Assembly (NCBI GenBank): GCA_948684385.1
Contig: CAPQCU010000014.1
Location: forward strand, 1-47,672
DNA: 47,672 bases
Reading direction: 5' to 3'
From: an uncultured bacterium
Lineage (GTDB): Bacteria > Cyanobacteriota > Vampirovibrionia > Gastranaerophilales > Gastranaerophilaceae
The notes below the pieces were generated by a model, which was not told the origin of the DNA, searched no databases, and saw only the letters and a list, made by a program, of their open reading frames with translations. A program made the position numbers and the translations under genes. Of this stretch, positions 8,373 through 15,727 are shown piece by piece; within the stretch, counting starts at the first letter, position 1, and each line of letters opens with the position of its first letter.

Positions 8373-8378
8373 TATAAT
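8373..8378 (+). promoter_or_regulatory. -10 box, leaderless start of 140-aa gene
   Basis: TATAAT followed by 7 nt and then the ATG at 8386. The predicted transcript start coincides with the start codon. It lies directly after the pilD stop. Confidence 0.5.
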
Positions 8379-8385
8379 TTAAGCT

Positions 8386-8808
8386 ATGAGTGTATCGTAT
8401 CCAAATCAATATAGAAATTACTGCATTATTGACCTTCCTAAAAGGCGAAATCTTGATGAGATTAAAGCTTCTCTGGAGCAACCTAAATCAGAAGATACAG
8501 TAATTGAAGATTTGTACGAGTTAAACCTTATGCTGGATGAAGGCAGAAAAGATGTTGCGGAGATTTATCCGACACTTTCAAAATACAATAATACGGACTC
8601 TCCTAATATCCAGAGTTTTTTAGCAGGGATTTATCGTAAGACAAAAGTTCCGGATGCTTTCGGACCTCTGATTGCGATGCTGATTAGAAATGCGATTAAT
8701 CAGAACACACAATGCTTGCCAGCCAGTAACTCTAACCTACCAACCTATTCATTTACCCCTGACCCAAATGAGGAAATCGGCGGCGCAATACTGGATTATT
8801 TAGTTTAG
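8386..8808 (+). CDS. Small cytoplasmic protein of unknown function
   Basis: 140 aa, no signal peptide or membrane segment. The N-terminal part (CIIDLPKRRNLDEIKASLEQ) and the middle (LMLDEGRKDVAEIYPTLSKY) look helical. The C-terminal third is proline- and asparagine-rich before a final hydrophobic IGGAILDYLV. I do not recognise a family; probably lineage-specific. It starts 16 bp after pilD but has its own TATAAT with no Shine-Dalgarno, so it looks leaderless. A GGGGTAAAT word on the opposite strand lies in its 3' part (8751-8759). It ends just before a 74-bp hairpin element. Confidence 0.7.
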   Translation: MSVSYPNQYRNYCIIDLPKRRNLDEIKASLEQPKSEDTVIEDLYELNLMLDEGRKDVAEIYPTLSKYNNTDSPNIQSFLAGIYRKTKVPDAFGPLIAMLIRNAINQNTQCLPASNSNLPTYSFTPDPNEEIGGAILDYLV

Positions 8809-8812
8809 GATA

Positions 8813-8886
8813 GCTGATTTGTAGTGTTTTTGAACCACGCTTACGGTTCCGCCTCCCGCTATTGTTCTCAAACACTACAAATCAGC
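8813..8886. repeat. 74-bp inverted-repeat element / bidirectional terminator
   Basis: GCTGATTTGTAGTGTTT (8813-8829) is perfectly inverted at 8870-8886. The 40-nt interior holds a second small stem (GAACC...GGTTC at about 8832-8849). It sits between two convergent genes and is followed by TTTT on the plus strand. It could be a bidirectional terminator, but the large GC-richer interior and 17-bp perfect termini also fit a miniature repeat (MITE/REP-like) unit. No flanking target duplication is obvious. Confidence 0.7.
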
Positions 8887-8889
8887 CTT

Positions 8890-9540
8890 TTACTGAACAT
8901 TAATAAACTTATGCACCTGAGGTATCAAACGCACTTTGCCATAAGATTTATTTAAAACTTCCTGCATAAAATCAGATGACACTGACGAAGTATTTCCGTT
9001 CATTTTCGGCTGCAAAACAAGCTCAATATCGTATTTAACACACAAATCACACGCTTTTTTAATTTCTTCATCCGTTACGTTTTTGTCAAAAACCATCTTT
9101 GCAAATAATTCTTTTTGAGAAGCGATTTCAAAAAACTTGTCGTGCTCTTCCCACAGCGGGTTTAAACCCGTACAGCTCGGAAGCTTAATATCAGCTGATA
9201 CGTAATCAACAAAATCAATTACTTCTTTTAACTTGTCCGGCAAAGTCCCGTTTGTCTCAAGATAGACAGGAAGTTTGCATTCAGGCAGAAATTCTTTCAA
9301 AAAATCAACGCTCAAAAGCGGCTCACCACCGGTTAAAGAAACGGAATGACAATCAGAATGCCGGCTTACAATATTCTCCAGCTCTTCTGATGTATATTCT
9401 TTAGAGTTTTTTATATCAAATTCTGTATCGCAGTATCCGCAGTGAAGATTACATCCGCAAAACCTTACAAACAGCTGTTTATAACCAATATAAGGGCCTT
9501 CCCCCTGAATTGATTCGAAAATTTCTCTTATCTTTACCAT
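8890..9540 (-). CDS. queE: 7-carboxy-7-deazaguanine synthase
   Basis: Radical SAM enzyme that converts 6-carboxytetrahydropterin to 7-carboxy-7-deazaguanine in queuosine/preQ1 synthesis. 216 aa. The N-terminal signature REIFESIQGEGPYIGYKQLF is nearly invariant in QueE. The cluster motif is CNLHCGYC (C30, C34, C37; CxxxCxxC), followed by DTEFD. SLTGGEPLL (SAM-binding GGE) and YLETNGTLP follow. AAGAGGT lies 7 nt before the ATG, and the gene follows the DnaJ-like gene by 8 bp in the same direction, so the two are probably cotranscribed. QueC/D/F are not in this window. Confidence 0.96.
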   Translation of the reverse strand: MVKIREIFESIQGEGPYIGYKQLFVRFCGCNLHCGYCDTEFDIKNSKEYTSEELENIVSRHSDCHSVSLTGGEPLLSVDFLKEFLPECKLPVYLETNGTLPDKLKEVIDFVDYVSADIKLPSCTGLNPLWEEHDKFFEIASQKELFAKMVFDKNVTDEEIKKACDLCVKYDIELVLQPKMNGNTSSVSSDFMQEVLNKSYGKVRLIPQVHKFINVQ

Positions 9541-9548
9541 ACCTCTTG

Positions 9549-10499
9549 TTATCTCCGTATTGCAGCATCGCGCAATTGTTTATAAAGACTGATTTCTTCT
9601 TCCGTCAAATTATCAGGAATTTGAATTTCTACAGTTACTATCATATCACCAACTTTGTTATTTTGCTCAATTCCGCATCCTGACAAACGAATTTTCTGAC
9701 CGTTTCTTGTGTTTGGAGAAATTTTCATAGAAATATTACCTAATAAAGTCGGAACATTTACATCTGCTCCTAAAACCGCTTCATATGGAGTAATCTGAAT
9801 AGTTTTAAGAATATTAAGCCCTTCGGTTTTGTAGTTTTTAGGCTCGCGAATATGTATTGTCAAATACAAATCCCCATTTCTTCCCCCATTAAGCCCTTTT
9901 TCCCCTTCTTCCGCCAACCTGATTTTTGAAAGGTGTTTAATTCCTGCAGGAATTTTAACACTAAATCTCTTGTAAGTAGAAGTTTCTCCCTTACCGCTGC
10001 AGCAAGTACATTTTGCACCATTAACAAATTTTCTTCCTCCGCATTTTGGACAGATTTGAGTCTGGAGCATATTGATAACTTTTGTTGCACCGCTCATAGC
10101 TTCAAATACCGAAATCTCCACATCTGAATAAATATCTTCTCCTTTTTTCGGAACTTTAACTTCACTCTTTTGTGCAAACAACTCATCCCAGAAAGATGAC
10201 TTCTTTTCTTCTTTGTAAGTCTCTTTAAAGTTCGGGTTGGTTGTTGTTTTGTTGTAAGTTTTTTGAGAAGAAGTTCCGTAAGAATAAAACTTTCTCGCTT
10301 TATCATAATCAGCTTTTTTGGAGTTATTAGAAAGAATTTCATAAGCTTCATTGATTTCTTTGAACTTAGAAATCACATCTGCAGAGCTTCCTGCGACATC
10401 AGGATGCCATCTGCGCGCAAGCTTTCTATATGCGCTTTTGATTTCTTCTGATGTACTAAACTCCGGTATGTCTAAAATTTTGTAATAATCTTTAGTCAT
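9549..10499 (-). CDS. DnaJ-family co-chaperone with reduced zinc centre
   Basis: 316 aa. The N-terminal J domain (1-70) has the HPD motif at 32-34 and stimulates DnaK ATPase. It is followed by a T/N/K-rich linker (71-100), then the two beta-sandwich client-binding domains of DnaJ (about 120-300). Between them only two CxxCxG-type motifs remain (CPKCGG at 150-155, CTCCSGKG at 164-171), where classic DnaJ has four. It is thus intermediate between DnaJ and CbpA and should hold at most one zinc. A divergent promoter (TTGACA, 10533-10528) would leave only about a 5-nt leader. Confidence 0.9.
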   Translation of the reverse strand: MTKDYYKILDIPEFSTSEEIKSAYRKLARRWHPDVAGSSADVISKFKEINEAYEILSNNSKKADYDKARKFYSYGTSSQKTYNKTTTNPNFKETYKEEKKSSFWDELFAQKSEVKVPKKGEDIYSDVEISVFEAMSGATKVINMLQTQICPKCGGRKFVNGAKCTCCSGKGETSTYKRFSVKIPAGIKHLSKIRLAEEGEKGLNGGRNGDLYLTIHIREPKNYKTEGLNILKTIQITPYEAVLGADVNVPTLLGNISMKISPNTRNGQKIRLSGCGIEQNNKVGDMIVTVEIQIPDNLTEEEISLYKQLRDAAIRR

Positions 10500-10504
10500 A
10501 CACT

Positions 10505-10554
10505 ACATTTAATGATTAGTAAATATTTGTCAACATATTCCTGTCTAATATTAT
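10505..10554. promoter_or_regulatory. Divergent promoters between the DnaJ-like and thioredoxin-like genes
   Basis: Minus strand: TTGACA (10533-10528), about 16 bp, TAAATG (10511-10506), giving a very short leader for the DnaJ-like gene. Plus strand: TTGTCA (10527-10532), 16 bp, TATTAT (10549-10554), with a start near 10561. The two -35 boxes overlap, so the promoters compete for the same site. Confidence 0.5.
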
Positions 10555-10596
10555 TAACTATTGAAAAAGGTTTCCGTGAATGGTATTATTTTGTGT

Positions 10597-10965
10597 ATGT
10601 TAAAAAAGTGTTTAATGTTATTATTGCTGGGATTGACTATTCCGGCTTGCGCGGGAGAAGTTGAAAACGCGATTGCAAAAGGAGATAACGTATTTTTGTA
10701 TCTACACTCTCCGTCCTGCAAGTACTGCGTAATGTTCTCTCCAAGATATAACAAGCTTTCAAAAGTTTATAACGGACAGTATTCGTTTTTTAAAGTAGAT
10801 ACAACAACAAAGTACGGACACGAATTGATGTACGAGTTTGGCGGAACTTATGTTCCTTATGTTGTTTTGATAAACGGCAAAAAGAAAGCAGCAATGCATA
10901 TTCCTCCGGCATGCCTTTTAGACAATGTATGCCTGGAAGCAGAAATGAAAGAATTCAGAAAGTAG
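10597..10965 (+). CDS. Periplasmic thioredoxin-like protein
   Basis: 122 aa from the ATG at 10597. A short signal sequence (LKKCLMLLLLGLTIPACAG) is followed by a thioredoxin fold: VFLYLHSPSCKYCVMF with active-site CKYC (about C41-C44), KVDTT (beta-3) and the cis-proline VPYVVL. The cysteine in ACAG could alternatively be a lipobox. It probably acts as an exported disulfide oxidoreductase; the partner is unknown. In-frame TTG (10561) and GTG (10576) starts exist. The TTG coincides with the predicted transcript start, but the ATG gives the better signal peptide. It precedes rmlA by 7 bp. Confidence 0.8.
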   Translation: MLKKCLMLLLLGLTIPACAGEVENAIAKGDNVFLYLHSPSCKYCVMFSPRYNKLSKVYNGQYSFFKVDTTTKYGHELMYEFGGTYVPYVVLINGKKKAAMHIPPACLLDNVCLEAEMKEFRK

Positions 10966-10972
10966 GATTAGT

Positions 10973-11866
10973 ATGAAAGGTATAGTATTAGCAGGAGGAG
11001 CAGGAACAAGATTATATCCGGCATCACAGCCGATTTCAAAAATTTTGCTTCCGATTTATGACAAGCCGATGATTTATTATCCTCTCTCAACCCTTATGCT
11101 TGCAGGAATAAAAGACATTTTAATCATTACAAACGAATCTGATTATGATAACTTTATCAAAGTTCTTGGAGACGGTTCACAGTTCGGACTTAACTTACAA
11201 TACCGGATACAGTACGTTCAAAGAGGCATTGCAGACGCATTTTTGATAGCAGAAGACTTTATTGACGGAGACGATGTTGCATTGATTTTAGGCGATAATA
11301 TTTTCCACGGTCAAGGATTTTCTACAATAATGAAAGAAGCTTTGAAGAAAAAATGCGGAGCAACTGTTTTCGGGTACACGGTAAAAGACCCTGAAAGATT
11401 TGGAGTCGTTGAGTTTGACAAAAACAATAAAGCTGTTTCTTTAGAAGAAAAACCCGCTAAGCCTAAATCAAACTACGCTGTTACAGGTCTGTATTTCTAT
11501 GATAACAGAGTATGCAAATTTGCAAAACTTTTAAAACCGTCAGCCAGAGGCGAACTTGAAATCACAGACTTAAACAAAATGTATCTTGAGCTTGGAGACT
11601 TAAACGTAGAAATTTTAGGACGCGGTTTTGCATGGTTAGATACCGGAACACACGATTCAATGCTTCAGGCAAGCCTTTTTGTACAGACAATGGAGCTCAA
11701 CAAAGGAGTTAAGATTTCCTGCTTAGAAGAAATTGCATTCAATCAAGGCTTTATTTCAAAAGATGAGCTTTTAAAGAAAATTGAAAAATTCGGTACAAAA
11801 AATGATTATTATAATTATGTTCGCACAGTTATAGAAAATCCGGATCTGGTTGCATTGGGCGTATGA
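10973..11866 (+). CDS. rmlA: Glucose-1-phosphate thymidylyltransferase
   Basis: Makes dTDP-glucose from dTTP and glucose-1-phosphate, the first step of dTDP-rhamnose and related surface sugars. The 297 aa are the standard RmlA length. The N-terminal nucleotide loop is MKGIVLAGGAGTRLYPAS, then SKILLPIYDKPMIYYPL. LILGDNIFHG (metal-binding DN) is central, and GRGFAWLDTGTHDSM is near the C-terminus. The order thioredoxin-like/rmlA/rqcH, with a 4-nt ATGA overlap into rqcH, indicates one operon, although the functions seem unrelated. rmlB, rmlC and rmlD are not adjacent. Confidence 0.96.
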   Translation: MKGIVLAGGAGTRLYPASQPISKILLPIYDKPMIYYPLSTLMLAGIKDILIITNESDYDNFIKVLGDGSQFGLNLQYRIQYVQRGIADAFLIAEDFIDGDDVALILGDNIFHGQGFSTIMKEALKKKCGATVFGYTVKDPERFGVVEFDKNNKAVSLEEKPAKPKSNYAVTGLYFYDNRVCKFAKLLKPSARGELEITDLNKMYLELGDLNVEILGRGFAWLDTGTHDSMLQASLFVQTMELNKGVKISCLEEIAFNQGFISKDELLKKIEKFGTKNDYYNYVRTVIENPDLVALGV

Positions 11867-13254
11867 TAAACATAGACTGCATTGCTCTTAAATCTTTTTT
11901 TGAAGAAAATATTGATTTTCTAATTGGTGCAAGGCTCCAAAAAATCCAGCAGCCTACAAGGCGGGATTTTGTGTTTACTCTGCGAAATAACGGAGAAGGG
12001 CGAAAACTTTACGTTAACATAAACCCGCAAATGTATCATCTTTGTTTTATGTCGGGAGTAAATGAAAAGAGAAGAAGTTTGCAAATTCCAAAACAGCCTC
12101 CTATGTTTTGTATGCTGCTTAGAAAATACTTAGAAGGCTGCAGAGTAGCTGATGCAAGAGTTATTGATAACGAAAGAATTTTAGAACTTCATTTTGACAC
12201 AATGGATGAGCTTTCCCAAAACCGCTCGCTCTGTTTGTGTATCGAGCTTATGGGAAAACACTCTAACGTAATTTTGTATGACAGGGAAACTTCAATCATA
12301 ATTGGATGCGCTCACAATGTCGGAGCAGAAAAAAGCCGCTACAGAGAGCTTCAGGGCGGCCTAAAATATATTTACCCGCCTACATCTCCCTGTCCTCCGG
12401 CTAAATCACAGCTTGAAGGGGTGAATATTGATGACTATTTTGCCGCTATTCAAGAAGGGGTAAACGTAAGAAATGAGCGTTCCAGATTAACAGCTATCAT
12501 TTACCCCAAATTAAAAAAAGTTACCGGCTCAATTGATAAAATTTCGGCTCTGCTAAAAAAACGTGACAAGACTGAAAAGTACAAACTTTTTGGAGAATTA
12601 CTTACTGCGTATTCATATCTCAAAGCTGACTATAAACAGGAAGTTGAAGTCTTTGATTATGTTAATAACCAAAATATTTCAATTGAGCTTGACAGCACAA
12701 AAACAATGAACGAAAACGCGCAGAGGTATTTTAAGCTCTATGCAAAATCAAAAGCTACAAAAGAAAAGTCAGAAGAAATGTTAAATAACCTGACTATCGA
12801 AAAAGAATACCTTGAAAATATTTTGTACAGTATAAACAGAGCAGAGGCGATAACTGATTTTGAAGACATAAAATCAGAAGTCCTGCCGGATGAGAAAAAG
12901 CCTAAAAAACAGGAACAGTCAGAGATTATGAAAATCGATTACAAAGGTTTTGAAATTCTTATCGGGCGCAATAACAGGCAAAATGATTTAATCATCTCAA
13001 AACTTGCAAAAGATAACGATTACTGGTTCCACACAAGACTTTGCGCAGGCTCACATGTGCTTTTAAAAGTAAAAGAAAAAGAGCCTGATGAAGACATTTT
13101 ATTTGAATGCTGCAAACTTGCAAGAGAATATTCTTCGGCTTCCCAGCCTTCTAAAGTCGGGGTAATTTATACAAAAGCAAAAAACTTGCGCAAACCTCCT
13201 GCTGCACCATTGGGTTATGTAACTTACAAAAACGAAAAAGAAGTACTTGTATAA
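11863..13254 (+). CDS. rqcH: NFACT family ribosome-rescue factor (RqcH/Tae2-like)
   Basis: 463 aa. Family members bind obstructed 50S-peptidyl-tRNA and add C-terminal alanine tails. Seen: an NFACT-N domain (1-180) with IGARLQKIQQPTRRDFVFTL and KQPPMFCMLLRKYLEGC; a middle helical/HhH and coiled-coil portion (190-350); and a C-terminal NFACT-R domain (about 358-463) with ILIGRNNRQNDLI and NDYWFHTRLCAGSHVLL. It is about 100 residues shorter than Bacillus RqcH, mainly in the middle. It was formerly annotated as a fibronectin-binding protein. The ATG overlaps the rmlA stop (ATGA). A GGGGTAAAT word (antisense) lies at 12499-12507. Confidence 0.92.
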   Translation: MINIDCIALKSFFEENIDFLIGARLQKIQQPTRRDFVFTLRNNGEGRKLYVNINPQMYHLCFMSGVNEKRRSLQIPKQPPMFCMLLRKYLEGCRVADARVIDNERILELHFDTMDELSQNRSLCLCIELMGKHSNVILYDRETSIIIGCAHNVGAEKSRYRELQGGLKYIYPPTSPCPPAKSQLEGVNIDDYFAAIQEGVNVRNERSRLTAIIYPKLKKVTGSIDKISALLKKRDKTEKYKLFGELLTAYSYLKADYKQEVEVFDYVNNQNISIELDSTKTMNENAQRYFKLYAKSKATKEKSEEMLNNLTIEKEYLENILYSINRAEAITDFEDIKSEVLPDEKKPKKQEQSEIMKIDYKGFEILIGRNNRQNDLIISKLAKDNDYWFHTRLCAGSHVLLKVKEKEPDEDILFECCKLAREYSSASQPSKVGVIYTKAKNLRKPPAAPLGYVTYKNEKEVLV

Positions 13255-13262
13255 GTAAAGAA

Positions 13263-13314
13263 TTGTAACAATTTTTTGTTATACCCTAAAGTTTTCAGCC
13301 GAAAATGCCGTAAA
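13263..13314 (+). promoter_or_regulatory. Sigma-28-like promoter with upstream TGTAACA box
   Basis: TAAAGTTT (13287-13294), 12-nt spacer, GCCGTAAA (13307-13314). The sigma-28/FliA consensus is TAAAGTTT-N11-GCCGATAA. Ten bases upstream lies TTGTAACAATTTTT (13263-13276). The same composite occurs in front of the MGMAASQ gene at 31635. Predicted start is about 13321, with GGAGG before the ATG at 13348. Confidence 0.65.
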
Positions 13315-13347
13315 TAATATTAAAACGATATTATCTTTGGAGGAATT

Positions 13348-14931
13348 ATGGCAATTCGCGATTCATTCTGTTTATCAAACGCTCTAAACTCTCAGGCTTA
13401 CGCTTATAAATGCTGGTATAACTACAATTACGGCAATAATACGATGGGCATAAGCGCAAAAGACATGGGCGAAATTACCCAGACATGGAACAGTCAGCTG
13501 AATAACTGGCACGCTACAGCGTTGGATGATGAGAATGCTTATGAAATTCCTGATGACGATTTTTCGATGTACAAGAAAGACGGAAAAGAACAGGCAAAAG
13601 AGAAAACCGGTCATGACGGCGGAAAAGCCGGCATGATTACAAGAGGTACAGTTGATGCCGTTGCAGGTGCTGCCGGTGCTCTTGGAACAACAATTGGTAA
13701 GAATGTAGCAAATAAATTGGGAAATGCAGTAGGAGGCGCGCTTGTAAAAAACAGTGTTGAAAAAGTTGCAGGAAAAGCTGCTACAAAAGCCATTGAAGGT
13801 GCTACAGAAGAAGCAATTACAGAAGCAGGTAAAAAAGCTTTAGGGGAAGCTGCTGAAACAGCAACAGAAGAAGCTGTAGCTGAAGCAGGGAAAAAAGCCA
13901 TTGGTGACGCAGCTGGTAAAGAAGCCGGTGACAAAATTGCCAATAAAAATGTTAGTTTCATAATCACAGCTCCACTAGCCCTGGCAACCGGAACAGCTTA
14001 TACCGTTAAAAAACCTAACAAAGACGAAAAAGAAGCTTGTGACGCGCTTCAAGATGAAATGACAAATGCTCAGGGCGCTTTAGCCGAAGCTCAAAACGAT
14101 ATGGGCACAGCAGGAGATGAGCTTACTTCTCTTGCTGACGAAGCTCAGATGACTAACGAAGATGCTAACGATGAAATCGAAGATAAAAAGTCCGAATATG
14201 ATATGTATAGAGCTTCTTATGATGCTTTGATGGAAAAAGTTAAATCGGGTGAAACTTTAACTGATGATGAAAAAGAACTACTAAAAGAGCTTGTACCTCT
14301 TATGCAGGAGCTTGGAGTTGGTATTCAGGAAACTCAGGAAGAAGCGACCGATTTAACCGGCGATCTTTACGATGAAATGGGTACTTATCAGGACACTTAT
14401 GACAATGCAGCCGGTACTGTAGCAGAAGTTGAAGGCTTAACAGATTACGCAGAAAGCTTTGACAGCGCAACTCGAACAATGTGCTATGTTGAAGCCGGTG
14501 CACAAACTTTAAACGCAGCTTCCGGAGGTAAGGCAGCATTAGATGCCGGCAAATTCGCGGCTTCAGGCGGAATATTTACAGCCTGGGCATGGGGATTTGC
14601 AGCAATGGGTGCTGCAGGCGCAGCACAAAGCGGCGTTGGAGCAGCACAACAATTCAGCTGGGCAGGTGAAGTCGGAACAGAAATCAGCATGAGAAAAGAT
14701 ACGCAAGATTTCCAATCACTTACAAACGATATTTATGATGAGTCAATAGAAAACTTCGATGGTATGATGAGTGAAGTCGAAGATTACGAAATCCTTATCC
14801 CGAAAGACCTTGAAGATATTGACGAAGTTTCAAAAGGACTTGAAGAAGGTTCTGAAGCAGCGCTCAACGCAAAACCTGCAGAGACAAATTCAACCGAACA
14901 ACCTGAAAAAGAAAAAGAAGAAGAAAAATAA
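13348..14931 (+). CDS. Large Ala-rich protein with hydrophobic segments, unknown
   Basis: 527 aa, no classical signal peptide; the start is MAIRDSFCLSNALNSQ, rich in Y/N/C. Residues about 90-115 (TVDAVAGAAGALGTTIG) and about 205-222 (FIITAPLALATGTAYTV) are hydrophobic or Gly/Ala-rich. About 125-195 is an Ala/Glu repeat region (AAETATEEAVAEAGKKA type). About 230-350 is an acidic coiled-coil stretch. A second Gly/Ala hydrophobic stretch (GIFTAWAWGFAAMGAAG) lies near 410-425, and the C-terminus is E/K-rich. The layout (N-terminal signal-like segment, hydrophobic patches between helical coils) resembles secreted pore-forming or translocator proteins, but this is only analogy. The gene is expressed from a sigma-28-like promoter and ends at a terminator. 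The 570-aa protein at 23351 has a related layout. Confidence 0.75.
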   Translation: MAIRDSFCLSNALNSQAYAYKCWYNYNYGNNTMGISAKDMGEITQTWNSQLNNWHATALDDENAYEIPDDDFSMYKKDGKEQAKEKTGHDGGKAGMITRGTVDAVAGAAGALGTTIGKNVANKLGNAVGGALVKNSVEKVAGKAATKAIEGATEEAITEAGKKALGEAAETATEEAVAEAGKKAIGDAAGKEAGDKIANKNVSFIITAPLALATGTAYTVKKPNKDEKEACDALQDEMTNAQGALAEAQNDMGTAGDELTSLADEAQMTNEDANDEIEDKKSEYDMYRASYDALMEKVKSGETLTDDEKELLKELVPLMQELGVGIQETQEEATDLTGDLYDEMGTYQDTYDNAAGTVAEVEGLTDYAESFDSATRTMCYVEAGAQTLNAASGGKAALDAGKFAASGGIFTAWAWGFAAMGAAGAAQSGVGAAQQFSWAGEVGTEISMRKDTQDFQSLTNDIYDESIENFDGMMSEVEDYEILIPKDLEDIDEVSKGLEEGSEAALNAKPAETNSTEQPEKEKEEEK

Positions 14932-14934
14932 ATT

Positions 14935-14969
14935 AAAAAATCCCCTATCAAAAGAGAAAGGGGATTTTT
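14935..14969 (+). terminator. Rho-independent terminator
   Basis: AAAAATCCCC (14936-14945) pairs with GGGGATTTTT (14960-14969) just after the stop of the 527-aa gene. A TATAAT-containing promoter for rph follows immediately. Confidence 0.9.
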
Positions 14970-14997
14970 GTTATATAATGGGAATAAGGAGATAATT

Positions 14998-15693
14998 ATG
15001 AGAATTGACGGAAGAGAAAATAATCAGCTTAGAGAAATAAAATTCACACACGATTTTACAAAACACGCATTAGGCTCTGTTTTGGTAGAATTCGGCGACA
15101 CTAAAGTAATCGTAACAGCATCAGTTGACTTAAAAAAACCTAAATGGATGGCTGATGACGACAATCGAGGCTGGGTTACTGCAGAATATTCACTTCTTCC
15201 AGCTTCTACAAACACACGATGCAAACGCGAAAGAGAAAAAGTATCCGGCAGAACACAGGAAATTCAGCGTCTTATTGGCAGAAGTCTCCGTGCTTGTGTT
15301 GATTTAAGCAAAATGCCGAATATGACAATTACAATTGATGCAGATGTAATTCAAGCTGACGGAGGAACACGTACAGCAAGTATTTGCGGAGGTTTTTTAG
15401 CGCTTCAAGATGCAGTAAATAAGCTTATAGATTCCGGAGACCTTGCAGAAAGTCCTATAATTGAGCCAATAGCAGCAATTTCAATAGGAATTGTTGATGG
15501 TGAAATCAAACTCGACTTAAATTATTCAGAAGATTCACACGCTCAGGTTGATTCAAACGTAATCCTTACCGAAAGCGGTAAGATTGTTGATTTTCAGACG
15601 ACTTCAGAAGGCGAACCGTACGAGTTTGACAGGATGATTGAGCTGTTCAACATCGCAAAATCAGGGATTGATAAAATTATCAATCTATATTAA
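14998..15693 (+). CDS. rph: Ribonuclease PH
   Basis: Phosphorolytic 3'-5' exoribonuclease that trims tRNA 3' ends; hexameric and cytoplasmic. The 231 aa are the usual length. Diagnostic: MRIDGR, LVEFGDTKVIVTASV, GWVTAEYSLLPASTNTR, RTQEIQRLIGRSLRA, TITIDADVIQADGGTRTA and the C-terminal LDLNYSEDSHAQVDSNVIL. I chose ATG 14998 because AAGGAG precedes it and the protein then starts at the conserved MRIDGR; the longer frame from 14968 runs through the terminator. It is followed 34 bp later by the transporter gene. Confidence 0.97.
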   Translation: MRIDGRENNQLREIKFTHDFTKHALGSVLVEFGDTKVIVTASVDLKKPKWMADDDNRGWVTAEYSLLPASTNTRCKREREKVSGRTQEIQRLIGRSLRACVDLSKMPNMTITIDADVIQADGGTRTASICGGFLALQDAVNKLIDSGDLAESPIIEPIAAISIGIVDGEIKLDLNYSEDSHAQVDSNVILTESGKIVDFQTTSEGEPYEFDRMIELFNIAKSGIDKIINLY

Positions 15694-15727
15694 ACTTAAT
15701 TTATATTATGTGTTGAGGGGAGATAAT

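Noticed and set aside
15638..15727. N-terminal extension of the MFS transporter from 15638
   Set aside because: It overlaps the end of rph and lacks a membrane helix; GAGGGGAG precedes the ATG at 15728.
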